The notes under the pieces are model-generated. The model was given only the letters and a program-made list of their open reading frames with translations. It was not told the origin of the DNA and searched no databases. From an uncultured Bacillota bacterium (GTDB lineage: Bacteria; Bacillota; Clostridia; Christensenellales; UBA1242): 6,296 nt of DNA. The stretch lies in NCBI GenBank assembly GCA_949282835.1, contig CASDQU010000080.1:1-6296 (forward strand). The letters run 5' to 3'. The translations under genes and the position numbers were made by a program. Shown in pieces: positions 1-5,223 of the stretch. Positions within the stretch are counted from its first letter, which is position 1; each line of letters opens with the position of its first letter.

Positions 1-1111
1 CTACAGCGATTGGGTTGATAAGAGTGATAGTCATATTTACATGGTCACCAGGCATAACCATTTCAACACCCTTCTCAAGTTCAATTACGCCAGTGATGTC
101 AGTTGTTCTGAAGTAGAATTGTGGTCTGTAACCATTGAAGAATGGAGTATGACGACCGCCTTCTTCTTTCTTTAATACATACACTTGAGCTGTAAACTTA
201 GGGTGTGGGTGAATTGAGCCAGGTTTGCAAAGTACTTGACCTCTTTCAATATCACTTCTGTTGATACCACGAAGAAGAAGTCCTGCATTGTCACCTGCAA
301 TAGCTGCGTCAAGTGACTTGTGGAACATTTCAACGCCTGTAACTACTGTAGACTTAGAAGCGCCAAGTCCAACGATTTCTACTGTATCGCCAATCTTAAC
401 AGATCCTCTTTCAACTCTACCTGTAGCAACTGTACCACGACCAGTAATTGTAAATACATCTTCAACAGGCATAAGGAAAGGCTTGTCTGTATCTCTTTGA
501 GGCTCAGGAATATAGTCATCCAATGCTTCAATAAGCTCTCTAATGCAGTCACAAGCAGCATTGTTGATATCGCCTGCTTGAGCAGCTTCAAGTGCTTTAA
601 GAGCAGATCCCTTGATAATAGGAGTTTTGTCTCCTGGGAATCCATATTCAGTAAGAAGATCACGAACTTCCATTTCAACGAGTTCAAGAAGTTCAGGATC
701 GTCAACTTGATCAGTTTTGTTCATGAACACTACAATATAAGGAACGCCAACTTGTCTTGCAAGAAGGATGTGCTCTCTAGTTTGAGGCATAGGACCATCT
801 GTTGCAGCAACAACAAGGATAGCGCCGTCCATTTGAGCAGCACCAGTAATCATGTTTTTAACATAGTCTGCGTGTCCTGGACAGTCAACATGAGCGTAGT
901 GACGCTTTGGTGACTCATATTCTACGTGAGCGGTATTGATTGTAATACCTCTAGCCTTTTCTTCTGGGGCTTTATCAATTTCATCATATCTCATTTTTTG
1001 AGTACCGTAAATCATAGTGATTGCGGCTGTAAGAGTTGTCTTACCATGGTCAACGTGACCAATTGTACCAACATTTACGTGTGGCTTAGATCTAACATAA
1101 GCTTCTGCCAT
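1..1111 (-). CDS. tuf: Elongation factor Tu (3' end cut by window edge)
   Basis: EF-Tu is the cytoplasmic GTPase that carries aminoacyl-tRNA to the ribosomal A site. The frame is open from an ATG at 1111 to the window edge, giving 370 codons of a protein normally near 395-400, so only the last part of domain 3 is missing. The N-terminus reads MAEAYVRSKPHVNVGTIGHV, typical of the family. The GTPase motifs are all present: P-loop GHVDHGKT (18-25), switch I RGITI (54-58), DCPGH (76-80, with the catalytic His80), NKTD (131-134; many homologues have NKCD) and SAL (169-171). Domain 2 begins near residue 208, and the domain 3 motif GGRHTPFFNGYRPQFYFR is intact at 318-335. No frameshift is seen. It is the last visible gene of the str operon and has its own promoter in the fusA-tuf gap. 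Identification is certain; the C-terminus lies outside the window. Confidence 0.98.
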   Translation of the reverse strand, partial: MAEAYVRSKPHVNVGTIGHVDHGKTTLTAAITMIYGTQKMRYDEIDKAPEEKARGITINTAHVEYESPKRHYAHVDCPGHADYVKNMITGAAQMDGAILVVAATDGPMPQTREHILLARQVGVPYIVVFMNKTDQVDDPELLELVEMEVRDLLTEYGFPGDKTPIIKGSALKALEAAQAGDINNAACDCIRELIEALDDYIPEPQRDTDKPFLMPVEDVFTITGRGTVATGRVERGSVKIGDTVEIVGLGASKSTVVTGVEMFHKSLDAAIAGDNAGLLLRGINRSDIERGQVLCKPGSIHPHPKFTAQVYVLKKEEGGRHTPFFNGYRPQFYFRTTDITGVIELEKGVEMVMPGDHVNMTITLINPIAV

Positions 1112-1128
1112 ATCATTAAAATCTCCTT
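1109..1128 (-). promoter_or_regulatory. tuf ribosome binding site with an extra out-of-frame ATG
   Basis: AAGGAG lies at 1128-1123. The tuf ATG (1111-1109) is 11 bases from the GGAG core, a rather long gap. A second ATG at 1116-1114, out of frame, sits at the usual distance of 6 bases. It would open a 13-codon frame ending in TAA at 1075. Family conservation of the N-terminus supports 1111 as the tuf start. Confidence 0.7.
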
Positions 1129-1147
1129 TTTTTATTATCTATATTGT

Positions 1148-1200
1148 ATTCTAGCATATTTATTTTAAATTGCCAAATATTTTTTAAAAATTTTTTCTTT
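1148..1200 (-). promoter_or_regulatory. tuf promoter with extended -10 and AT-rich upstream element
   Basis: In the 108-base fusA-tuf gap, a -35 TTGGCA (1176-1171) is followed by a 17-base spacer and a -10 TAGAAT (1153-1148). Each hexamer differs from consensus at one base. TGC directly precedes the -10, which makes an extended -10. The 24 bases upstream of the -35 (1200-1177) are A- and T-tracts resembling an UP element. Transcription should begin near 1142, about 30 bases before the tuf ATG. No convincing terminator separates fusA from tuf, so tuf is probably read both from the operon and from here. Confidence 0.8.
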
Positions 1201-1219
1201 AATTTTAGCTAAATTAGCC

Positions 1220-3292
1220 TTATCTATTTGCTCTTTCACCGATTATGGTATTTGCAATAGACTTTGGAACTTCTTGATATCTAAGTGGTTCCATAACATA
1301 GTTGCCTCTTCCCTGAGTTTGAGAACGAAGGTCGGTGGCATAGCCAAACATTTCAGCAAGAGGAACTTCAGCATTTACAATTTGAACACCTGCTGCAGAC
1401 TCTGTACCTGTAAGCATACCTCTTCTTGCAGTAAGGTTACCCATAACTGTTCCAAGATAGTCATCAGGCACTTCAACTGAAACTTTCATAATAGGCTCTA
1501 AAATAACAGGGTCGGCTCTCTTAGCGCCATCTTGGAATGCCATAGAACCTGCAATTTTGAATGCCATTTCAGAAGAGTCAACCTCGTGGAATGAACCATC
1601 TACTAAAGTAACTCTAAAGTCCACAGTCTCATATCCAGCAAGCACACCATTCATCCTTGCCTCTGCAATACCTGCATTAACTGCTGGAATATATTCTTTT
1701 GGAATTGAACCGCCCACTGTTTTATCTACAAATTCATAACCACTACCTGCTGGAAGAGGTTCCATTTCAATAATACAGTGACCATATTGTCCTTTACCAC
1801 CGCTTTGACGGATGAATTTGCCCTCTGCTCTAACAGGCTTTTTGATTGCCTCTCTATAAGAAACTTGAGGGTTACCAACTGTTGCTTCAACTTTAAATTC
1901 CCTAAGAAGACGATCTACAATAATTTCAAGGTGTAACTCGCCCATACCAGCAATTAGAGTTTGACCTGTTTCGCTATTAGTAGATACTCTAAATGAAGGG
2001 TCTTCTCTTGAAAGTTTAGCAAGTGCAAGTGCCATTTTCTCCTGCATATCTTTAGTCTTAGGCTCAATAGCAAGTTGAATAACAGGTTCAGGAAATTCCA
2101 TACTTTCAAGCTGAATAGGATGTTTTTCATCGCACAAAGTGTGACCTGTAATAGTGTCTTTTAAGCCCACGATAGCAGCAATATCGCCAGCGCTAACTTC
2201 AGAAATTTCTTGACGATTATTTGCGTGCATACGAATAAGTCTGCCAACTCTTTCAGTCTTTCCTGTATTTGAGTTGTAAACATAGCTGCCTGCAGTAAGT
2301 TTACCGCTATACACTCTAAAGAATGTAAGTCCGCCAACAAAAGGGTCGGTCATAATTTTGAAAGCAAGTCCAGCAAGCGGAGCATTTTCATCAGGTTTGC
2401 GCTCTTCCACTTCGCCGGTATCAGGGTTAACACCTTTAATAGCCTCAATGTCAAGAGGACTTGGAAGATAATCTACCATAGCATCAAGTAGCATTTGAAC
2501 GCCCTTATTTTTATAACTTGAACCGCAAAGCACTGGAACAAAAGTCTTTTTAATTGTGCCTTTTCTAATCGCTTTTTTAAGCTCATCAATGGTGATTTCT
2601 CCTCCCTCAAAATATTTTTCAAGAAGAGCATCATCAGTTTCTACAATCTTCTCAACCATTTCATCATGAAGTGCTTGAGCCTTATCTTTAAGCTCGCTTG
2701 GAATATCTGTAACTTCAATTTCCTTTCCAAGGTCATCTTTATAGATTTCAGCCTTCATGTTGAGAAGGTCAATAATGCCGCTAAAGGTGTCAGCTTCACC
2801 AATAGGCATTTGAATTGCGAGAGTTTTAGTTTTAAGTCTTCTCTCAATAGACTCAAGGCAGCCGAAGAAATCGGCAGCATCTCTATCCATTTTGTTTACA
2901 TAGATAATAGTTGGAACTTTATACTTTGTAGCCTGACGCCAAACAGTTTCAGTTTGAGGTTGAACTTTGTCACGCGCAGAAAGTACAAGCACAGCACCAT
3001 CAAGAACTTTAAGAGAACGCTCAACTTCAATAGTAAAGTCTACATGTCCAGGGGTATCGATAATATTAATCTTGTGGTCCTTCCAAAAACAAGTGGTACA
3101 AGCGGAAGTGATAGTAATACCTCTCTCCTGCTCCTGTGCCATCCAGTCCATGGTAGCTTGTCCGTCATGAACCTCTCCAATTTTGTGGCTTTTACCAGTA
3201 TAGAAAAGTATACGCTCAGTGGTAGTTGTCTTACCAGCATCAATATGCGCCATAATTCCAATATTTCTAGTAAATTCTAGGGTATTTGCCAT
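1220..3292 (-). CDS. fusA: Elongation factor G
   Basis: EF-G is the 690-residue cytoplasmic GTPase that translocates tRNA-mRNA after peptide transfer and, with RRF, helps recycle ribosomes. The length is normal. Visible motifs: P-loop AHIDAGKT (15-22), switch I ERGITITSA (56-64), DTPGH (79-83) and NKMD (133-136). Domain 2 begins near residue 300, domain 3 near 400. Domain IV begins near 480 and carries the tip loop DGSFHEVDSSE, whose His569 matches the E. coli tip histidine; the end is IGERANR. A GGAG ribosome site lies 9 bases before the ATG. One oddity is SARDKVQPQTE (105-115), where most EF-Gs have a Gly-Val before the PQ-(T/S)-E stretch. It follows an unrecognised gene after a 61-base gap and precedes tuf. 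The domain-complete sequence and str context favour the housekeeping copy over an EF-G2 paralogue or a tetracycline-protection protein. Confidence 0.98.
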   Translation of the reverse strand: MANTLEFTRNIGIMAHIDAGKTTTTERILFYTGKSHKIGEVHDGQATMDWMAQEQERGITITSACTTCFWKDHKINIIDTPGHVDFTIEVERSLKVLDGAVLVLSARDKVQPQTETVWRQATKYKVPTIIYVNKMDRDAADFFGCLESIERRLKTKTLAIQMPIGEADTFSGIIDLLNMKAEIYKDDLGKEIEVTDIPSELKDKAQALHDEMVEKIVETDDALLEKYFEGGEITIDELKKAIRKGTIKKTFVPVLCGSSYKNKGVQMLLDAMVDYLPSPLDIEAIKGVNPDTGEVEERKPDENAPLAGLAFKIMTDPFVGGLTFFRVYSGKLTAGSYVYNSNTGKTERVGRLIRMHANNRQEISEVSAGDIAAIVGLKDTITGHTLCDEKHPIQLESMEFPEPVIQLAIEPKTKDMQEKMALALAKLSREDPSFRVSTNSETGQTLIAGMGELHLEIIVDRLLREFKVEATVGNPQVSYREAIKKPVRAEGKFIRQSGGKGQYGHCIIEMEPLPAGSGYEFVDKTVGGSIPKEYIPAVNAGIAEARMNGVLAGYETVDFRVTLVDGSFHEVDSSEMAFKIAGSMAFQDGAKRADPVILEPIMKVSVEVPDDYLGTVMGNLTARRGMLTGTESAAGVQIVNAEVPLAEMFGYATDLRSQTQGRGNYVMEPLRYQEVPKSIANTIIGERANR

Positions 3293-3353
3293 AATAATTT
3301 TCTCCTATTTAAATTTATATCCTTTTTTATTTGGTGATATAAGCCAAAAATGA

Positions 3354-3674
3354 TTAAAAATATCTTTCGTCTATCTCTTGCTTGTCTTTAACAAACAACA
3401 ATTTTAGCTTTCTCTTGCATTTAGCAATGCCATTTTTAAAAGAGGCAAAAAAATCTTTAATTTTTTCTGTTCTCTCTCTTCGCATTTCGCGCTTGAAAGC
3501 TTTATACTTTTTATTTTGTTCATCTTGCCATTGTGAATATTTACAAATACTCTCATCAATCTTTCTAGTTGCGTCATACATTTCCTGAATTTGTTTATTA
3601 TAAGCATATAAACCATCTTTCATTGCAGACATCGCTTCTGCACAATCACGAAAAACATTTTTGAAATCATCCAT
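3354..3674 (-). CDS. Unrecognised charged helical protein inside the str operon
   Basis: I do not recognise this 106-residue protein. It has no signal peptide or clear membrane segment. From about residue 25 to the end it looks like one long, highly charged helix, probably coiled coil. A very basic stretch at about 55-96 contains FKREMRRERTEKIKDFF and KCKRKLKLLF. The basic character would suit RNA or ribosome binding, but that is inference only. There are three cysteines (11, 44, 86) with no metal-site spacing. I chose the ATG at 3674 because GAGG lies 6 bases upstream; a TTG four codons earlier overlaps that GAGG and is unlikely. The gene lies 75 bases after rpsG and 61 before fusA, has no convincing promoter, and is presumably co-transcribed with them. 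The usual str operon has no gene here. Confidence 0.75.
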   Translation of the reverse strand: MDDFKNVFRDCAEAMSAMKDGLYAYNKQIQEMYDATRKIDESICKYSQWQDEQNKKYKAFKREMRRERTEKIKDFFASFKNGIAKCKRKLKLLFVKDKQEIDERYF

Positions 3675-3684
3675 AAAATACCTC
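3672..3684 (-). promoter_or_regulatory. Ribosome binding site deciding the start of the 106-residue gene
   Basis: GAGG (3684-3681), a 6-base spacer TATTTT, then ATG (3674-3672). The same GAGGTAT arrangement with a 6-base spacer precedes the membrane-protein gene that starts at 5691. The four translation-factor genes instead have a fuller (A)AGGAG or AGGAGA site. Confidence 0.65.
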
Positions 3685-3749
3685 AATTTTAAAATTTAGC
3701 CTATTTTTAAACAATTAAATTCACACTGGCTTTGAATAGCAAGCTCTGT

Positions 3750-4223
3750 TTACCACTTAAAATGAGCAAATGCCTTATTTGCCTCTGCCATTCTATGCAT
3801 TTCATCGCGTCTTTTAACTGATGCGCCAGTTTGGTTGTAAGCATCCATGATTTCTCCTGCAAGACGAGCCTGCATTCCTCTCTCTCCTGTACGCTTTCTT
3901 GCAAAATTTACCAGCCATCTAATTGCAAGAGTTTGTCTTCTTTCTGGTCTAATTTCCATTGGCACTTGATATGTTGCACCGCCCACCCTTCTAGATTTTG
4001 TTTCAAGAAGAGGTTTTACATTTTCAAGAGCGGTCATATAAACATCAAGAGGATCTTGACCAAGTTTTTCTTTTATAATGTCAAAAGCACCATATACAAT
4101 TCTTTGTGCAAGTCCTTTCTTTCCAGATTCCATAACTTGATTTACAAGTTTTGTAACAACTTTGCTATTGTAAATTGGATCAGGAAGAACTTCTTTTTTG
4201 ACAGCACTATTTCTTCTTGGCAT
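3750..4223 (-). CDS. rpsG: 30S ribosomal protein S7
   Basis: S7 is the primary binding protein that nucleates folding of the 3' (head) domain of 16S rRNA and lies near the E-site tRNA. The product has 157 residues against a usual 156. It begins MPRRNSAVKKEVLPDPIYNS, contains the beta-hairpin GGATYQVP (81-88) and IRPERRQTLAIRW (91-103), and ends with the conserved MHRMAEANKAFAHFKW. The ATG at 4223 has GGAG 10 bases upstream. It follows rpsL after 72 bases. In E. coli, S7 represses its own operon by binding the rpsL-rpsG gap. A small hairpin is present in the corresponding gap here, but whether S7 binds it is not shown by the sequence. Confidence 0.98.
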   Translation of the reverse strand: MPRRNSAVKKEVLPDPIYNSKVVTKLVNQVMESGKKGLAQRIVYGAFDIIKEKLGQDPLDVYMTALENVKPLLETKSRRVGGATYQVPMEIRPERRQTLAIRWLVNFARKRTGERGMQARLAGEIMDAYNQTGASVKRRDEMHRMAEANKAFAHFKW

Positions 4224-4253
4224 AACTTTATTTCTCCTTTTAAAAATATTAAA

Positions 4254-4275
4254 TCACTTTTAATCGACTAAGTGA
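4254..4275 (-). promoter_or_regulatory. Hairpin in the rpsL-rpsG gap
   Basis: In the transcript TCACTT (4275-4270) pairs perfectly with AAGTGA (4259-4254) across a 10-base loop. It lies between the rpsL stop and the rpsG ribosome site, where E. coli S7 binds for feedback control. The stem is short and AT-rich, so a regulatory role is only a suggestion. Confidence 0.35.
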
Positions 4276-4295
4276 AGACTGTAAAACGCAAAGTG

Positions 4296-4676
4296 TTACT
4301 TGGTTTTCTTAGGTCTCTTAGCGCCATATTTTGAACGGCTTTGTTTTCTGTTTTGAACTCCTGCAGTGTCAAGAGTACCACGAACAATGTGATATCTAAC
4401 ACCAGGCAAGTCCTTAACTCTTCCGCCACGAACGAGTACCACACTATGCTCTTGAAGGTTATGTCCAATTCCAGGAATGTAGCAAGTACCTTCAGTGCCA
4501 TTTGATAATTTAACTCTAGCAATTTTACGAAGAGCTGAGTTAGGTTTCTTAGGAGTTGCAGTTCTTACAGAAAGACAAACTCCTCTCTTTTGAGGGCACT
4601 CTTCTAGAAGAGGTGCTTTAGATTTTTTCTCAAAAGTCTCTCGTCCTTTTCTAATAAGTTGGTTGATTGTAGGCAT
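4296..4676 (-). CDS. rpsL: 30S ribosomal protein S12
   Basis: S12 lies at the decoding centre of the 30S subunit and controls accuracy of codon reading. The product has 126 residues, with the family landmarks CPQKRGVC (27-34), TPKKPNSALRK (41-51), GHNLQEHS (71-78), GGRVKDLPGVRYH (84-96) and a basic C-terminal tail. The two lysines where streptomycin-resistance changes usually arise are wild type (Lys43 and Lys88, counting Met), so the S12 genotype predicts sensitivity. Asp89, modified by RimO in some bacteria, is present. The stretch 62-73 reads EGTCYIPGIGHN where homologues usually have EVTSYIPGEGHN, so the near-invariant Glu70 is Ile here (codon ATT). The start has GGAG at 4686-4683, 6 bases upstream. 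It is the first gene of the operon and follows a leader of about 300 bases. Confidence 0.98.
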   Translation of the reverse strand: MPTINQLIRKGRETFEKKSKAPLLEECPQKRGVCLSVRTATPKKPNSALRKIARVKLSNGTEGTCYIPGIGHNLQEHSVVLVRGGRVKDLPGVRYHIVRGTLDTAGVQNRKQSRSKYGAKRPKKTK

Positions 4677-4692
4677 TTTTCTCTCCTTTTAA

Positions 4693-4710
4693 CTTAAAGT
4701 TACCTTTAAG
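4693..4710 (-). promoter_or_regulatory. Hairpin with GUAA tetraloop just before the rpsL ribosome site
   Basis: CTTAAAG (4710-4704), loop GTAA, CTTTAAG (4699-4693): a perfect 7-bp stem closed by a GNRA-type loop. It ends 6 bases before the GGAG of rpsL. Its position would suit a translational control element or protein-binding site. Confidence 0.5.
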
Positions 4711-4729
4711 AAAATAATTTTGTCGCTTT

Positions 4730-4759
4730 AAAAAACGCGGACTTCTAATGTTGCCGCGT
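4730..4759 (-). terminator. Intrinsic-terminator-like hairpin in the rpsL leader (candidate attenuator)
   Basis: ACGCGG (4759-4754) pairs with CCGCGT (4740-4735) across a 13-base loop, and six T's follow (4735-4730, the first being part of the stem). Five of the six pairs are G-C, by far the most GC-rich stem in the leader. It lies between the promoter and rpsL in the transcribed direction, so termination here would shut off the whole operon. The stem is short and the loop long, so efficiency is uncertain. Confidence 0.5.
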
Positions 4760-4795
4760 AAAAAATGCTTTTCTTTGTAAAACATGAACAAGCAC
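4760..4795 (-). promoter_or_regulatory. Weak hairpin followed by six T's, directly before the terminator-like stem
   Basis: TGCTT (4794-4790) and TTC (4788-4786), with G4789 bulged, pair with GAA (4773-4771) and AAGCA (4770-4766). A small TGT/ACA pairing is possible inside the loop. Six T's (4765-4760) follow. The stem is AT-rich and bulged, so it could be a weak terminator, part of a tandem arrangement, or an alternative fold. Confidence 0.3.
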
Positions 4796-4797
4796 GA

Positions 4798-4835
4798 TTG
4801 CAAACTATTTTGCAACTTCTCTTTCTAGAAGAGAA
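4798..4835 (-). repeat. Two adjacent perfect hairpins in the str leader
   Basis: First in the transcript: TTCTCTT (4835-4829), 5-base loop, AAGAGAA (4823-4817). After one base comes the second: TTGCAAA (4815-4809), loop ATAG, TTTGCAA (4804-4798). Both stems are perfect 7-bp pairings and could stack end to end. Two such stems separated by one base argue for a folded RNA element rather than random sequence. Confidence 0.5.
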
Positions 4836-4890
4836 TCGGTGAAGCGCCATTAAATCAAAACTGCCCACCTGCTGTTTGTTTATGCCTTTC

Positions 4891-4907
4891 CGCTTAAATT
4901 ATAAGCG
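4891..4907 (-). repeat. Perfect hairpin spanning both upstream-frame stop codons
   Basis: CGCTTA (4907-4902), 5-base loop, TAAGCG (4896-4891). The TAA stops of the two short leader frames (4901-4899 and 4896-4894) both fall inside this hairpin. A ribosome finishing either frame would therefore sit on it. Confidence 0.45.
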
Positions 4908-4977
4908 CATGCTGAAAATGAACATATGTCCATATCGCACAATCAAAAGCATTGCCTCCGACAAACGAAGCATACAT
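4894..4977 (-). CDS. Possible 27-residue leader peptide, frame A
   Basis: An ATG at 4977-4975 lies at or within a base or two of the predicted transcription start, so translation would be leaderless. The frame runs 27 codons (begins MYASFVGGNAFDC) to TAA at 4896-4894. It has no ribosome site. It overlaps frame B in another phase, so at most one is likely to be used. Support is positional only. Confidence 0.2.
   Translation of the reverse strand: MYASFVGGNAFDCAIWTYVHFQHALII
4899..4973 (-). CDS. Possible 24-residue (or 15-residue) leader peptide, frame B
   Basis: The frame runs from ATG at 4973 to TAA at 4901-4899 and begins MLRLSEAMLLIVRYG. A good ribosome site, GGAGG (4959-4955), lies inside it. 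It is only 2 bases before the in-frame ATG at 4952 but 8 bases before an in-frame TTG at 4946, which would give a 15-residue peptide. A strong GGAGG in a noncoding leader is unexpected and is the best argument for translation here. No run of a single regulatory codon is seen. Confidence 0.3.
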   Translation of the reverse strand: MLRLSEAMLLIVRYGHMFIFSMRL

Positions 4978-4982
4978 TTGGT

Positions 4983-5012
4983 ATTATAATATAAAAGCTT
5001 ATATATTGTCAA
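4983..5012 (-). promoter_or_regulatory. Consensus promoter of the str operon
   Basis: A perfect -35 TTGACA (5012-5007), an 18-base spacer and a perfect -10 TATAAT (4988-4983). Transcription should begin at A4978 or A4977. The DNA upstream of the -35 is AT-rich. It is the only match to both full hexamers that I found in the window. It lies 3' of the upstream membrane-protein genes, so rpsL can start its own transcript. Confidence 0.9.
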
Positions 5013-5142
5013 GAGAAATTAAGTGATAATTTAGAGTTTTTTATGCTTATTAAACTAATCATATCGAATAAAATCTTTAAAGGAAACATTTATTACTTTG
5101 ATAATTGTACTTATAGGTTTGACATAAGCATAGCCTTTGACG

Positions 5143-5182
5143 AAAACGCAGCAAGAAAATTTTTATTAAATTTTCGGTCGCG
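5143..5182 (-). terminator. Weak terminator-like hairpin after the glycine-zipper gene
   Basis: GAAAATTT (5175-5168), 5-base loop, AAATTTTC (5162-5155) is a perfect 8-bp stem. CGC (5182-5180) and GCG (5149-5147) may extend it beyond an internal loop, followed by four T's (5146-5143). It lies about 40-80 bases after the stop at 5224 and before the str promoter, where a terminator is expected. The long AT stem and short T-run make it weak. I see nothing else recognisable between it and the str -35 at 5012. Confidence 0.35.
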
Positions 5183-5223
5183 CCCTTTTTCAACAGTCTG
5201 ATATGGCTTAAAAAACCATATTT

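Larger units (their letters stand above)
4677..4977 (-). promoter_or_regulatory. Long structured 5' leader of the str operon
   Basis: About 300 bases separate the predicted transcription start (near 4977) from the rpsL ATG. The stretch holds no long reading frame, but it holds at least six inverted repeats on the transcribed strand (listed separately), two short overlapping frames at its 5' end, and a terminator-like hairpin about 55 bases before the rpsL ATG. Such a layout is what one expects of an attenuator or ribosomal-protein-responsive leader. I do not recognise it as a named RNA family. Confidence 0.6.

Noticed and set aside
320..913. Long plus-strand frame opposite tuf
   Set aside because: It is antisense to a fully conserved EF-Tu frame, its product resembles nothing, and codon bias of tuf explains the lack of stops.
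1201..1219. Possible terminator after fusA (GCTA/TAGC)
   Set aside because: The stem is only 4 bp with a 3-base loop and is followed by A's, not T's, so read-through into tuf is expected.
2666..3280. Plus-strand frame of 204 codons opposite fusA
   Set aside because: It lies antisense to the conserved G domain of EF-G, with no ribosome site or recognisable product.
3675..3686. TTG start giving four extra residues to the 106-residue protein
   Set aside because: The TTG overlaps the GAGG that serves the ATG at 3674 and has no ribosome site of its own.
3685..3696. Perfect 12-base palindrome AATTTTAAAATT before the 106-residue gene
   Set aside because: Pure A/T palindromes of this length arise easily in AT-rich gaps, and nothing else marks it as an operator.
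3686..3714. Promoter-like pair TTGTTT, 17 bases, TAAAAT before the 106-residue gene
   Set aside because: The -35 is poor and transcription would begin near 3679, downstream of the ribosome site, so the gene could not be translated normally from it.
5201..5221. Hairpin ATATGG/CCATAT followed by T's on the plus strand
   Set aside because: On the minus strand, where the genes are, no T-run follows the stem. No plus-strand gene is present that it could terminate.
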